Positions 34,563-45,794 of a DNA stretch of 64,000 nucleotides are shown in pieces (position 1 is the stretch's first letter; each line of letters starts with the position of its first letter). The notes below the pieces were generated by a model, which was given only the letters and a program-made list of their open reading frames with translations, was not told the DNA's origin and made no database searches. Position numbers and translations under genes: made by a program. Source of the DNA: Gambelia wislizenii (Eukaryota > Chordata > Lepidosauria > Squamata > Crotaphytidae); the NCBI GenBank assembly GCA_030847615.1, contig JAUMIR010000003.1:286806265-286870264 (forward strand), written 5' to 3'.

Positions 34563-35461
34563 AGAAAGAGAGAGAGAGAGAGAGAGAGATTGGCCCCTGA
34601 CCTTCCTTTAATTTTCCACCCTTGGGCCAATATATACATTTTTGTGCTGATTGGGGAGGTGGAATGTCCTTTGACAGTGTGATTAGTTTCTGTCCTGTGC
34701 CCAGAGAAGGGACAGAGTGAACAAACTCTATTCCACCAGTCTGATCACTTGCCTTCATACTACTTCTAGTCATCCATGGCTAGGGTAGTAGTTAAATGCA
34801 AGTTTGCTTTAGTGAAAAAAATAAAATAAAAGCAGTACTGGTGATTAAACTGCATGGCATGTGAGGATTTGTGACCTCACATTGTTTCTTTCCTTTGTTG
34901 GCCATTCAGAGACTATCTGGTAAATAAGAGAACAAGAACAATGTGTGCAGCAAACAATTCTTTTCTTACTATATTTTGACCACACATGTCTGGGCAATAG
35001 GGTGGCCGTTGGCATGCAGGTCTCAGGTGCTTCTGGATTCAGGGATCACTTTCATTTTGACACTCTGACTTGTGACTGTCTGAACCTCTGCCTTGGAATG
35101 TACTGATTAATGATTGATTAATGACTATGGTTATTACTGTTCCCAAATGCTTCCCTGTTTAGTTGTATACCTATACCAAAAACAACAAATATGAATTTTG
35201 AAAAAAAACACCCCCCTCTATATTCATAGACAAAATTAGACTCAAGGTAAAAGGCTTTTTTTTTTAAAGAAAGAAAAGCTGTGACTTCATTAGCCAAGTG
35301 CTTCCCCAAAACATAGGATGGGAAAATAAAAATAATTAAATTATACGTAGGGTAAGGTAGAAATTATGTTATTGTGTGGCTGCTTGGTTGAAAAGGCCTT
35401 AGCTCAAATAAAAATTCAGTTCCAGTCTGGGGAGATGTAATACATTTCTTTTTAAATTATA
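34108..35461. other. Unassigned DNA with a compound microsatellite
   Basis: 'ctcaaaatgg' (34429-34438) and 'ccattttgag' (34468-34478) form a hairpin-capable inverted pair. The compound GT/GA tract follows. No gene is recognised. Confidence 0.4.
34525..34589. repeat. Compound (GT)n(GA)n microsatellite
   Basis: GT units to 34562, then GA units to 34589. Confidence 0.95.
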
Positions 35462-35852
35462 GGGCTCATCCAGACAATGAAAATACTCCTCATAGAATTC
35501 ACAGAAAATATGATGTGTCCGAATGTGATCCAAATGAGATTCGCAGTATTCAGAAGGAAGGGGGAATAAAAACTCCATAAACCACACAGTAAAAAGATTT
35601 GTGGTTTCACCCTGAAGTTTCCTGGAAAATGAACGTAGATGTGTAGTTTCGCACATGTGGCTGTCCAAATTTGCATCGCTGTGAATTTTCGCTCTGTTGC
35701 CCTTTATTGGAGCATGTGGCTGCTCCAGTTGACTAGATCCTAACAGATGTGAATAGACAAAAAAAAAAAAAAAGTGTAGATTAAACAGCGTCATGGCAAA
35801 TGGGTGAAAAGGCACACCCACTCACAGTATACCATCACATCTAGATGAGCCC
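35462..35852. mobile_element. 391-bp TIR element with ATA duplication
   Basis: The ends GGGCTCATCCAGACA and, inverted, GGGCTCATCTAGATG match well. Both are flanked by ATA (35459-35461 and 35853-35855). The interior is AT-rich with a poly-A run at 35759-35773 and no coding capacity. The termini are the same as those of 42483-43008. Confidence 0.75.
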
Positions 35853-38198
35853 ATAGTCATTATTTCTCATACTGCTTCTTAGGGAAGTCAATATTTGACT
35901 ATTTCATCCTTGCATAAAAGGATGAATAATTATGGTGATTTTCTCTTGACTGCAGGAGAAAATGAATTTTCCTCCACAGTATCCCTCCTGTATTGGAACA
36001 TCCTGAAGTGTTGTAGATGAATTATCTTATGGAGCCCCCCCCCCACCCAGTTTTCTCTCTGCAACACTTTGGGATGCTTGAACACCAGGATACAATTGTG
36101 CACAATTCTCACTGATCTTCCCAATAGGATTTTCCTACTGTCAGGATACCCATTTTTTAACCTGGAAAAAAATTATTTCTAACTGGGAATGAATAGTTAT
36201 GAATATATCATTGAATCTTTACATATCAATTAGTAGAAGCAAGAGTATATAAATTGATGTTTCTTTTGAGCTTGTCTTTGGCAATATGAAAATAGCTACC
36301 CTACTCAAGGTGACACACATGTTGTGCTGGCTGTGTGAAATATTTATTTATAGAAGTATCCATTACATTAACATCCCATATTCCCTCCGATGAGGCCCAC
36401 AAATGGCTCTCTTTCTTATGCGCATTCATGGACATATTTGCAGTGATAGGAAAATTAGTAGGAGAGGGTTAATGCCCTTCTCCTGCTGTCCCCTTCACCC
36501 TTCCTTATCTCCTTACCCACCCCCTTCTTTAGCTTACTGATTCCCATGTGGATCTCAGCAAAAAATCCAGGCTTATGAGCTTCAGAAATCTGGTTCCTGG
36601 GAGACGTGAGGAGCCTGTGTTTGGGGTCGATAGTAGACCACTTAAGTATGTGGCCTGAATTTTGTGACTAAACCTTGTAATTCCCTGTGACATAACCCAT
36701 CTCCTGGCTGGTGCTGCATTTCCAACTTCAGGGTCACTCACCTTGACCTTGTACCCCCTCCCTGGATCTGGTACTTGGGCCTCAAGGATGCTGCTAATCT
36801 GGACAAGTGGCAGTGTTGATCAGTGGGTGCAGTGTGGGAAAATGTGACCAGTCTTCCCTTTCCATTCTTAAATGTAAGCAGCTAGAAACAGTGTCAAAAA
36901 TAAAAACAGTAAAGAAATTAAACAGGAAATCCCTTAACTCTTCCACATTCTCAGTTCCCCAAACCCTGTTTAGCTCTTCACCCTGTCTCTTACTGCCCTA
37001 AATAACTCTTTTTCAGTCAAACCTCTAGTTCTATCCACCCCCCCCCTCCATAGATTTTCCCTTCACAGCATTCTGAAGTCTGTGACTGGCTGTCTCTAAC
37101 CAGGCTTGTCCAACCCCTTTTCCTCAAGAAAAACCAAGAAGATGATTGGCAAAAATCCAAAAGAACCAGTTGTTGGATAAAGAACCATCTGGGAAATGTA
37201 AAACTTGTCTGCTTAGTATTCTCTCGTTTCATTTGGAAATGTAAGACTTGCCTGCTTAGTACTCTCTCATTTCATTAATTAATAAATTAATATCAATTTA
37301 AGCTGATCACTTTAGTTTAAAAGAAAGACACTGAATGCTGTTGTCTCTTTTTCTTTGATAATTTGCAACTTACTTGATAATTATATTGATTTTAACTAGA
37401 TAGTTCCCATCTGTCCATGAGCCTACAGGAGAGGACTCCTCCACTCAAGAGAGAATCCTAATTGTCCTAGGATTACTCCTTGCATGGAGGACCCCTGCTA
37501 TCTGTTATACAGCCCCTTCACATTGTCATCGAACACAGAGACAGTGGGGGAGATGGCAGGCATATGCACTGGCATCTAAGGGACCTGGCTGGTAGCCTTG
37601 ATCATGCTCCAACCCATGTGTCTATGAATGTGTGATGGGTTTTCTTCCAACTGTTTCACTGGCAGCAAATGCCTAGCTGTTTCCTTATAGCCTTAGTCTT
37701 TTATCCTTTCTTTCCTTTTGAAAATATCATGCTGTCTGTTCTTTTCCTGCTGCCCTCATTATCAGATGAACTGGAGCATCTCTGTGATTCTGACAGCTTG
37801 CATTATATTTTTTCCCCCTTGGTTAATGAGCAATCATAGTCCAAATACAGTTGTTTGTCATCTATAAATGTTGGTCTGTCGCCTACTCAGTGTGTAAATA
37901 ACTGAATATTTCTGGACATGCATCTCATTTGCTAGCCTTACTCTAGGTGTGTAAACAGTTTCCATCTTCATTGGTCACCTCCAATTTGCTGAAAATAAAC
38001 ATTAGTAAGCTTAAACAACTCTTCCTCTAGGAACCACTGAAATTCCAAATACATTTTTAAATGGCTGCTTGTTGCTCAATGTTTTTTTCCCCTTTCTAGA
38101 AAGGCAAGCACATATTGATTTCACACATTTACAAATGCTAGACATTAACCCTCTCCTCATCCCAAAATATCTGCATGCACATACTCATGTGCACACAT

Positions 38199-38233
<35 letters not shown>

Positions 38234-38789
38234 AGAGTCCAGTTTGTGATTTTATAACTTCACACAGTTCTATATTCCTCAGGTAGGTGGTAGCGGCTTG
38301 TACTGAATCTTTTCTTGGGACTTATAACATACACTGGGTGGGAAGAGTCATTTTCTTTGAAGGCAGATGTGAAGAGTTGGAAACGCTCTCCCATTCCTCC
38401 AACAAGCCCTTGCACAAGAAGGCCTAAATCCAACTGTCAATCGTAATTATAGCCACTGAATCAATGGGAATCCACAGTTGTGGATGTTCCATTTATTCAA
38501 TGGGTGTAATCTTGTTGGAACTAATCATTGGATTTAGGCCTATGGTTTTGGATGATTCAGGGGAAAAGGAAGTTTATGGTCATTTTTCTGTCTGCAAAGT
38601 GTTTTTTTTGTCTCAGAGTCTGTACTCTAGAATATTCTTAAAACCAAATATTTTGAGTCAGAGGCCAGAATTCAATTAAAGTTATATATTTTAATACAAC
38701 CAAGCTTCAACAGGAAGAATAAATTTCTTCCAAATTTATTATTCTCCTCCTTTACCTGCTCTCTCTGTCTTTATGTGTTCTGCTTTTCC
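35853..38789. other. Mostly unassigned DNA
   Basis: A roughly 42-bp unit containing 'atgtaaaacttgtctgctta' is tandemly duplicated at 37190-37275. The (CA)n tract lies at 38191-38229. Part of 35930-36060 resembles, inverted, 24885-25075 ('attcatctacaacac'), suggesting an unnamed repeat. No gene is recognised. Confidence 0.4.
38191..38229. repeat. (CA)n microsatellite
   Basis: Imperfect start, then about 16 CA units. Confidence 0.95.
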
Positions 38790-39570
38790 ATTTAAAAAGT
38801 AATAAAGTCAGCTAACAAACATAAATAAAGACAAATAAAACATTAAAATAATTAAAATAAATACAATCAATATGGATCAGAACAGGTAATAAGGCCAGAT
38901 TAAAAAGGTATATCTTTGCACTCATCCTAAAAGTAGTGATAATATAAACATATCACAAGTCTGAGGAAAGTGCATTCTACAATCTGGGAGTAACAAATCT
39001 GACATCTCTAACAGGCAGGCTTCTGCACATGGTTGTATTCTTATGGAGGCTTCTCTTGAAGTTCTTAACATCAAAAATGAGATAAATGGAGCCATAGGGG
39101 GCATCCACACTAGATAAATAATCCAGGTTGAAACTGGATTATTTGCATGGCTCCTTCCTATGGAATCCTGGGATTTGTAGTTTGATGAGGCACCAGCACT
39201 CTTTGTCAGAGAAGGTTAAAGCCATTGTAAAACTACAACTCCCAGGATTCCACAGGAAGAAGCCATGCAAATAATCCAGTTTCAAACTGGATTATTTGTG
39301 TCATGTGGATTCCCCCTTAGATACCCAGTTCTCAAGTTGCTTAGTGCTCTACAGTTTAAAGCTAACACCTTAAATTGGTTCTGGAAAGCAATTGGCAACC
39401 AAAACAGGACGTTCAATATTAGAATAATGTGATCTGAATATTGTGCATCACTTAGGAGCCTATCTGCTGAATATTGCATGAACTGAAGATTCAGAACACT
39501 ATTCAGTGGTAACTGTGCATAGAATGTATTGCAGTAGTCTAGACAATATAAATAAGGCATTCATAATAAC
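38790..39570 (-). pseudogene. CR1/L2-like LINE, RT C-terminus and 3' UTR
   Basis: The minus strand from 39570 reads 'CLDYCNTFYAQLPLNSV', 'LQFMQYSADRLLS', 'DHIILILNVLFWLPI' and 'FKVLALNCRALSNL', the order of the C-terminal thumb region of CR1/L2 ORF2. The AT-rich 3' UTR runs down to about 38790. A 221-bp MITE at 39097-39317 lies in it. It is dead, with several frame changes. Confidence 0.75.
39097..39317. mobile_element. 221-bp fold-back MITE in LINE
   Basis: The arms 'aataatccaggttgaaactg' and 'ccagtttcaaactggattat', plus 'cctgggatttgtagtttgat' and 'actacaactcccaggattcc', form a long inverted repeat. TA flanks both sides (39095-39096 and 39318-39319). It interrupts the LINE, so it is younger. 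Confidence 0.8.
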
Positions 39571-39845
39571 GATAACAATGAAAAATAATTCTTACCCACC
39601 TCTCCCTATGGATTGAGGTGGGGAACAAAAAATTAACATATAAACATAATGTTAGTTAAAAAACATATATTAGTTAAATCATATATCAATTTAAAAGAAC
39701 AGGAAAGACCAATACATTTTAAAACAATCAGTATACAGTTTAAAATGCATAACTTTGCCAATTCAGTTCAGCTCAGAATAAGTCAAAGCTGGCACACTAA
39801 ACAGAGTGCAAATGACACACCTCAATACTACTGTCATTCATTGTG
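39571..39845 (-). mobile_element. Probable LINE 3' UTR fragment and direct-repeat copy 1
   Basis: 'acccacctctccctatggat' with the following A/T-rich stretch resembles the minus-strand 3' end of an L2/RTE-like LINE. The 33-bp repeat 'aaagctggcacactaaac..' (39785-39817) lies at its end and recurs at 40808-40840. Confidence 0.4.
39785..39817 (+). repeat. 33-bp direct repeat, copy 1
   Basis: Identical by eye over 33 bp to 40808-40840. After a 7-bp gap the similarity continues ('atactactgtcattcat' versus 'atactgctataattcat'). The two copies bracket the DIRS-like fragment. Confidence 0.9.
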
Positions 39846-40510
39846 TGTCCAAGCGAGATGCCCATCCCCTTCCTCCAATAAAAGCCAGACACAAAAATTG
39901 ACATTTTTGGCAATAAATGGCTACAATTTTATTGATGGCAGTTGCAGTTGGTTGGCTCAAACACATGGGTCTGGATCCAGGCATCGACCAACCCACCTGT
40001 TGGTTGATGAATCCATTGTTGACTCACATGCTGACAAGTGAAACCCAGGAAGGGGAGGAGTCTCCACAATCCTCAGTGCCTGCTTTCCAACCTCCTCCCC
40101 CCCAAAAAAGGGAGGCACCTGGAAGGTGCAAGCCCCAAGTTGGCATATCCTCCCAGCCAATGCCCCCCATACCCCTGTAGGAAATCTCCGTGATCTCCCA
40201 GTGACAGAGACACCCAAGACCGATGACATTGGATCCAGGACCCATGCCAACTGCCAACAAAGGTGGGCCTGGACAGGCCCATCTTTCACCAACTTGCTGC
40301 AGCTGCCACCAACAAGGCTGAAATGGGCCTCCCCACCTAGTACCCAGGTGTACACAGCAGTGTAGCATGCCCCCAGTCCTGGTCCCCAATTCCATGAGAC
40401 TGCACAGTCCTAACCATGACTGCCAAAGCTCAGTCATGTAGGTAATGCCATTCTCTGGCTGGTCCTGTTGGTGCCATACGTCTTCAATGTCCTGTACCTG
40501 CTCGCAACAA
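39846..40510 (-). mobile_element. DIRS-like element, region downstream of the recombinase
   Basis: It is GC-rich compared with its surroundings and contiguous with the recombinase remnant on the minus strand. Open frames of 130 residues overlap but none is clean. A stretch near 40195-40140 ('GMGGIGWEDMP') might be from an additional domain seen after the recombinase in some DIRS-type elements, which is weak. No other domain is recognised. Confidence 0.4.
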
Positions 40511-40806
40511 GTTTCAAATATTGTGGATGGTTAAGTCTGGCTGGATGTACCACACAAAGACCCCAGAACTCCATCTGTTCAGGTGCTTGATAGTCTCTGT
40601 GGGAAGACCACTCAGTGCAGCTGTAGTGGCTGCCCTGATCCTAAAGGAATGTCTGCCAAACAAAGGTAGGCCCAGCTGCCTCATTGCCACCCTGAAGATA
40701 CCGATGAACTGGAATCACATGAGTGGAGACATGTCTCTGTGAATGAAAAGGGGGCCTGGCACTGTAGGGCATTTTGCCAAGAACCTTGGTGCATTGGCCA
40801 GGACTT
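40511..40806 (-). pseudogene. Tyrosine recombinase C-terminus (DIRS/Ngaro-like)
   Basis: The minus strand reads 'LANAPRFLAKCPTVPGPLF', a frameshift, 'FIHRDMSPLM', a stop, 'FQFIGIFRVAMRQLGLP', 'GRHSFRIRAATTAALSGLP', 'ETIKHLNRWSSG' and 'YIQPDL'. H-S-F-R followed by the small-residue helix, R-W-S-S and the terminal tyrosine give the H-x-x-R...Y half of a tyrosine recombinase. The 'GPLF..SPL..FQF' lead-in is characteristic of DIRS-type retroelements. The N-terminal catalytic arginine, RT and RNase H are missing. In DIRS elements this enzyme integrates circular DNA copies without making target duplications. A Crypton is a less likely alternative. Confidence 0.82.
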
Positions 40807-40807
40807 A

Positions 40808-40840
40808 AAAGCTGGCACACTAAACAGAGTGCAAATGACA
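40808..40840 (+). repeat. 33-bp direct repeat, copy 2
   Basis: Matches copy 1 at 39785-39817. It directly abuts the recombinase remnant on one side and a SINE on the other. Confidence 0.9.
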
Positions 40841-40854
40841 ATACTGCTATAATT

Positions 40855-41127
40855 CATATTTATTTATTTATTTATTTATACCCCGCTCTTCAGCCACAAG
40901 GCTATCAGAGCGGCTTACAAATTGTTTTAAGCAATAGCTATTTACACATTTACACTGCATTAAACAGTTTCCAATGTGTGTTAGCTAATTGCCCCCCACA
41001 AGCTGGGTACTCAATTTACCGACCTACGAAAGGATGGAAGGCTGAGTGAACCTTGGAGCTGGCTGGAATCGAACTTGCGACATGGTGGCTTGCAGTACTG
41101 GCATTTAACCACTGCACCACCTGGATT
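40855..41127 (-). mobile_element. Second-family tRNA-SINE, full length
   Basis: The minus strand has the tRNA-like head ('gtggtgcagtggttaaatgc', 'cagtactgcaagccacc'), the box-B-like 'gttcgattccagcc', 'ccttccatcctttcgtaggt', 'gagtacccagcttgtggggg', and an L2-like tail with 'ggggtataaataaata'. It is the best-preserved of four copies and serves as their reference. Confidence 0.82.
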
Positions 41128-42369
41128 TAGGAGTCCAGGTACTGGGCAAAGGTCTACAAACTTGCTATTTCAGGTGTAGTGCAGTAACTTTCAGAAGAGG
41201 TTGAATCTTAATTCCCAAGCAAGATGTTCCACTAATAGAAAATAATATTGTGTTAACAATTTACTTTTGAGTCTACATAGTGCTATTTTTTTTAATATTT
41301 CAAAGAGAAAATTATTAGCAGCTGAGCACTTTTACACATCAGTTAAAAGAGTGGTGATCACATTTTGCTCTTTACATCAAACAAAACTGCTGTGTTCATA
41401 CAAATATCCGCAGCTGTCTTACACATAAATTAAAACTTGGTTGGAAACGCTGTTGTCTTGGCCCCACAGCTTTGTGCATGGGCATGGGTTCTGCTATATC
41501 CCCATTCAATTCTATGGAAGAAATATTTGGCCCCAGAACTGAAATGACTGTTGAATCTCGCTCATATAGGATTTTCCTTTGGAGCGTCTGGACTAATGAG
41601 GATTACAAAACAATTCTTAGATTAATTTTTAAATGCTTCTGCCTTTGACAATTCAGCAACAGGTAGAAAATCTGTAACTTAGATTAATTCATAAAGGCTC
41701 ATACCTCTGACAGTTCAGTGACAGCTATGAAATTTGTAAGCAGAGAAGCAGTTTTGAAAGTGTGAGAGAACACAGAGAGGGGATCTTTAAAAGGAAAAGA
41801 ATGGGTTATTGAATATTGATGGGGAGGTATTGATTTTATTGATTTTATCTCTTGACACCATTCTCTTATTATCAAAAAGGCCCACTGCCTGGCTCATAAA
41901 AAGAAACAAAGAACTTGTTTCTATAACATTTTTATTATTCTGATAACAACTGTTTGAGATTTTCACATTGGCTTAGTTAATCTTTTTCCAATACACTTTC
42001 TGCCAGAAGGGAAAGAAATGCTTCGTATTTCCCCCCAATTTTGAATCTCATATTGGAAAAAATTGCTATTTTCTCTGATTATTATGGAATACACATGCTG
42101 AATAAACAGTCAAATGTATGATTTGTGATAGTGCAATATAAACCAGAGCAATGGCGTCAATCATAGTGACCATTCAGAAGTCAAACAAATTATTCAGGGC
42201 CCCTTAGGAAGTACAAGAAGTAATACTCTTTGTAATGCTGTTGAATGAAGACAGGTTTCCTATTATGTCCTGTATGCCAGAGTATCTGTAAGTTTCACTG
42301 GTGGAAGGAAAAAGGGAGGGGAAGGGGAAAAAAGGAATGTGACAGGTGCTTTAAGGCTAATGTTGTTGG
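41128..42369. other. Unassigned DNA
   Basis: AT-rich, with no repeat or gene recognised. Confidence 0.45.
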
Positions 42370-42482
42370 GTTTTTTTTTATTTACCACATGCTTTTGTGG
42401 ATATAAACCCACTTCTTCATATGCAGTACAGAAGAAGTGGGTTTATATGCATGAAAGCTTATGCTAAAATAAAAACCACATA
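42370..42482. mobile_element. Penelope-type tail, inverted pair
   Basis: 'gaagaagtgggtttatatgc', 'atgaaagcttatgctaaaat' (plus) and the inverted 'ataaacccacttcttcatat' form a snap-back pair around 42423. The plus-strand piece resembles a widespread reptile repeat, 'tgatgaagtgggtttt..gaaagcttatgc', whose layout (CUGAUGA, stem, GAAA) is hammerhead-like. Both copies here have lost core bases. The tail resumes at 43012 after a MITE. Confidence 0.5.
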
Positions 42483-43008
42483 GGGCTCATCTATACAAGC
42501 CAGGATATGCCGGCTCCCTGCTGGTATACAGTAGCTGTGTATCAGGCCTGGTCCTCCCCCATTACTGCCTCCAAATGGGCTGAAGTCCAGATAGACATGC
42601 CGGTCTGTTTCTGCCACCGCTGCCGCCACTGTCTCCCATGATCGCCCGGAACCAAGGAAGCTGGCCTGCAATGTGTGATCAAGGCCCTCTGCATGTGATC
42701 AGCCTTGGTCACATGCTGCAGGACCCCTTCCCATTTCAGAAAAGCAAGGCAGACTGGCAGCTGCAGTGATGGACTTCTGAGATGGGCTTCTGCAGACATG
42801 TGGGGCCCGATCTGCTCCATCCTGGTGGGAAGAGATTAAAGCAGGCATTTTTAAAAAACATGGTAAACTACCCTACCTTTTCCCCCATCTCAGCCCTGTT
42901 TCTGCCATAAGGGTGGTGAGGACTGCCCAGGGGCAGAACAGGGACATCAGGACTGCAGGGCTCTAAGACATGGGCCAGACAGGATATATTGCTTGTACAG
43001 AGAAGTCC
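42483..43008. mobile_element. 526-bp TIR element splitting the tail
   Basis: The left end GGGCTCATCTATACAAGC and the right end, inverted, GGACTTCTCTGTACAAGC are terminal inverted repeats, with ATA/TTA flanks. It contains a GCC-rich stretch ('tgccaccgctgccgccactg') and 'gcatgtgatcagccttggt', shared with 20735-21218. No coding region. Sequence on either side joins into one repeat tail, so the insertion point is well defined. Confidence 0.75.
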
Positions 43009-43100
43009 TTAGTCTTAAAGGTGCTGCAACATTCCTTTTTTTCTCCCTTTCCTTTCTCCTTTTTATTCTAGAACAGACTAGCATGACTACTTCTTTGAAC
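43009..43100 (+). mobile_element. Resumed Penelope-type tail
   Basis: 'ttagtcttaaaggtgctgca', a poly-pyrimidine tract and 'agaacagactagcatgacta' continue the tail that stops at 42482. This 'tctaaggtgcca...acagactaacatggct' pattern is familiar from reptile repeats. Confidence 0.5.
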
Positions 43101-43231
43101 ACAGCTATGGTGGAAGGCAGTTATGGCTCAACTGTGATGCCATCATACAACTAATCTGGCTAATGGAGAGAAAGATATTACCTCCTTGCCAGAAAGGCTT
43201 GTCCTAATGGAACTCCCCTTATCCAGACTTA

Positions 43232-43863
43232 GAAGATTATCACATGGGACCCTAGAAACTGTTCCTGTTCCACTACCCCCACACACTGCTACACCCCCAC
43301 CTCACTCCTATCCCTGTAATGAAAGTTTTTTTCCCCCCCAAACACTTACCTTGCCACATGATCTGGAGTGCTCCCCCTCCATTCAGCTGTTGCAAAGCTC
43401 CATTCACATCCCAGGAAGCAAATCCAGCCCATTCTCGTGAGAGAACAGGCAGTGGGAAATTTAAAAAGTAAAAATTAAAGGAAAAGAAAACAAAGAAAGC
43501 AAGCATGAAAACACACTAAACACTTAAAAAGGAACCTGAGGAGGGGAAAAAACGGGTAACACCTACCTGGCTGTCCCAGTTGTACCCAGAAGTGTTCTGG
43601 CATGGACCTCCCAGTGATGTCACGTGACACTGGCATTGCACCAGCATAACTGGTCATCTTTTCTTTCGCCCATGATTCCGTTTCTATAATGGAATGGGCT
43701 TCTTATTCACAGATTTTCCCCATGAATAAGAGGAAGCGGGGGGGGGGGCACAGGAGCAGAATGGGAGCACCACAGGACAGGGACAACGTCGTCTGAAAGT
43801 TAAGCCTTTTAGTGGTCTCCTGTCATCCCTGTCCTGGGATGTTTTCCTCATCTGATAATCTCC
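43232..43863. mobile_element. 632-bp TIR element with TTA duplication
   Basis: The left end GAAGATTATCACATG and the right end, inverted, GGAGATTATCAGATG are flanked by TTA on both sides (43229-43231 and 43864-43866). It contains the palindromic 'ttctcgtgagagaa', a poly-G run at 43739-43749 and GC-rich blocks. No transposase. It belongs to the same terminus group as 29795-30395. Confidence 0.75.
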
Positions 43864-44045
43864 TTAGAGGAAAACTGGTGGCAGCATGCCTGGATTAGAG
43901 TGGTGTGGAAAGGGCCAGGCTTCTGGGTGTGCAGCCAATCAAGACTGCCATAAGCTGCCTGCCCCATCCTGCCCAGTCCTGGCCATGCAAGGTAGACAAG
44001 GGGAGAATGGCAAACCAGTGGCAGTGGCTCCTGCACATTGCTGAA

Positions 44046-44738
44046 TGTCTGGGAAAGCTGCCAAAAGCTGACCATAAAAAAGCCAATTAAGTAGCTGGCA
44101 CAGATAAGTCCAATGTCCAGGAAAACTGCCAACTACTATCAGCAACAAAGCTATTAAGGAAAAGTCCAGATAAGATATGAAGCAGCAAGCAATGTACAGT
44201 CTCAGAAGGAGAAACACAGAGAGCTGTCCAGATCACAGTCCAATGGTTAAGGCTTATAGCAGGTAGAGTGGTCAAAATCAGGTCCAAGATCAAACAGGAT
44301 TCAAGGCAGTAAGGATGAGGAGTCACAGTCAACAAGCACCAGAGCTTTCACCAGGGTAATCAAACTCTGCACAGCTCCCTGAGGCGTATATATGCAAGTC
44401 ACTGCTACACTTTGATTGTTTGGCATTTCAGGTAAAGCCTCTGGGATCAGCATCCAGCTTCCTTTTCCAACCTGCACTGGCAGAAACACAGAATGGGTAA
44501 GTTTGGCTTTTCCTCCTCTTTGTTATTCAACTTGGCAGGACTCCCTGCTGGCACAGGTGTCAATACACTTGTGCTTGGCAATTCCTCCTCTTTGTTGTCC
44601 AAGTTGGCAGAGCTCCCTGCTGGCACAGGTGTCAATAAACTTGTGGCAGGCTCTTCATCCAACTCAGCAGCAATTCTGTGTTCCTCCATGTCCTCATCCC
44701 CTGAATCTATGCCCTTGTCAGCCATGCAGGGCATGACA
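44046..44738 (-). mobile_element. Solo LTR, 693 bp
   Basis: On the minus strand it starts TGTCATGCCC and ends CCCAGACA. It is flanked by CTGAA (44041-44045) and CTGAG (44739-44743), a 5-bp duplication with one mismatch. It contains two tandem copies of a roughly 78-bp unit ('ggcacaggtgtcaata', 44500-44650) and a TATA-like 'gcatatatac' near 44388-44397. The acidic minus-strand frame starting near its 5' end parallels that of the LTR at 4489-5137. Confidence 0.7.
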
Positions 44739-44743
44739 CTGAG

Positions 44744-45320
44744 AGAGAAAGAGGTGGAGCAATCTAGAGCCTGGCAATGAATGTCTGCTGGAGCAAGGAC
44801 ACTGTAGAAGAGGGGACTGGGAAAACCACCTGTGCTTCAGGACAATCACCCCCCCCCCCAATACAGTTCCTTGGCTTCAGCAGACATTCAAAATAATAGC
44901 TGAGCTTTGTGTTATCTCTGCCTCCCTTTAGCTCAGCAGCGTGTGGGAGCAAGCACTGATTTTCTCATTTCTGCTATTCCTGCTTCTACAGATGAGAGGG
45001 TGCAGGCAGAGGTAACTGTGAACATTGAAGAGCAACTGTAATGACTGTATTTTTTTTAAAGTGGGCCCACCTGGGGGGGGGGTTTAGCAGAAGCAGTAGT
45101 GGAGGGCAGGCTCTGGGGAGGCTTTTCTTCTTCTTGCTCCTACTCCACCAGCCCCTGACCTCTACCACTGTGTAGCAACAAGCTGCTAATCAGTTAGGGC
45201 ATGGTACAAACTGTTTCATATGTTTGTCAATATTTATTTTAAAATTTACAGGAAAAGTGTAATTTATGCCATCTTTCCTTGAAAAATTCTTCATACCATC
45301 ACCTTACCTGTTTTTAGTAA
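44744..45320. other. Unassigned DNA
   Basis: GC-richer than average, with poly-C at 44850-44859 and poly-G at 45074-45082. No gene or repeat family recognised. Confidence 0.4.
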
Positions 45321-45576
45321 GGGTGGGCAATCTGATCTTGGAAAAGTTACTTTTTTGGACTGTAACTCCAAAATCCCCTAGCTAGCACTGTCCCTGCCAA
45401 TGATGGCTTAGAGTTTCTAGGAGCTATAGTTCATAGACACAGCTTTTATAAGCTCTGTGAACAACTGTGACCCTCCAGATGTTTTTGGCCTACATTTTTA
45501 TCTATTTCAGTCAGCATAGCATAAGGATTATGAAGGTTGCTGTCAGAAACTTTTGGAGGGCCACAGTTGCTCACCT
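45321..45576. mobile_element. Short fold-back MITE ('ccagatgttttt')
   Basis: 'gggtgggcaa..ctgatcttgg' and the inverse of 'ggagggccacagttgctcacc' are the terminal arms. Internal 'ggactgtaactcc' and 'gatgttttt' fit the family. Diverged. Confidence 0.55.
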
Positions 45577-45794
45577 ATAGCCAATAGAAACAAGCCATAT
45601 GCAATTGAAGTCAGTAAGTGCAGTAGATTTTACCATGCTGAGGGGAAATCTCTCATTCTCTAAGCAGATGGTCTTCAATCAGGACGCAACCTCTCCTTCC
45701 TCCCCTCCCATCCAGAAGGTAATCCCTGGTGTTTCCTTAGAAGTTATATGGGAAAAGCGAGGCAGGAAGCATAGTACTGTAAACCAATTAATAC

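Noticed and set aside
40024..40437. 137-residue minus-strand frame as an independent gene
   Set aside because: It overlaps other frames of similar length, sits downstream of the recombinase remnant and has no clear domain. Kept only as part of the DIRS-like fragment.
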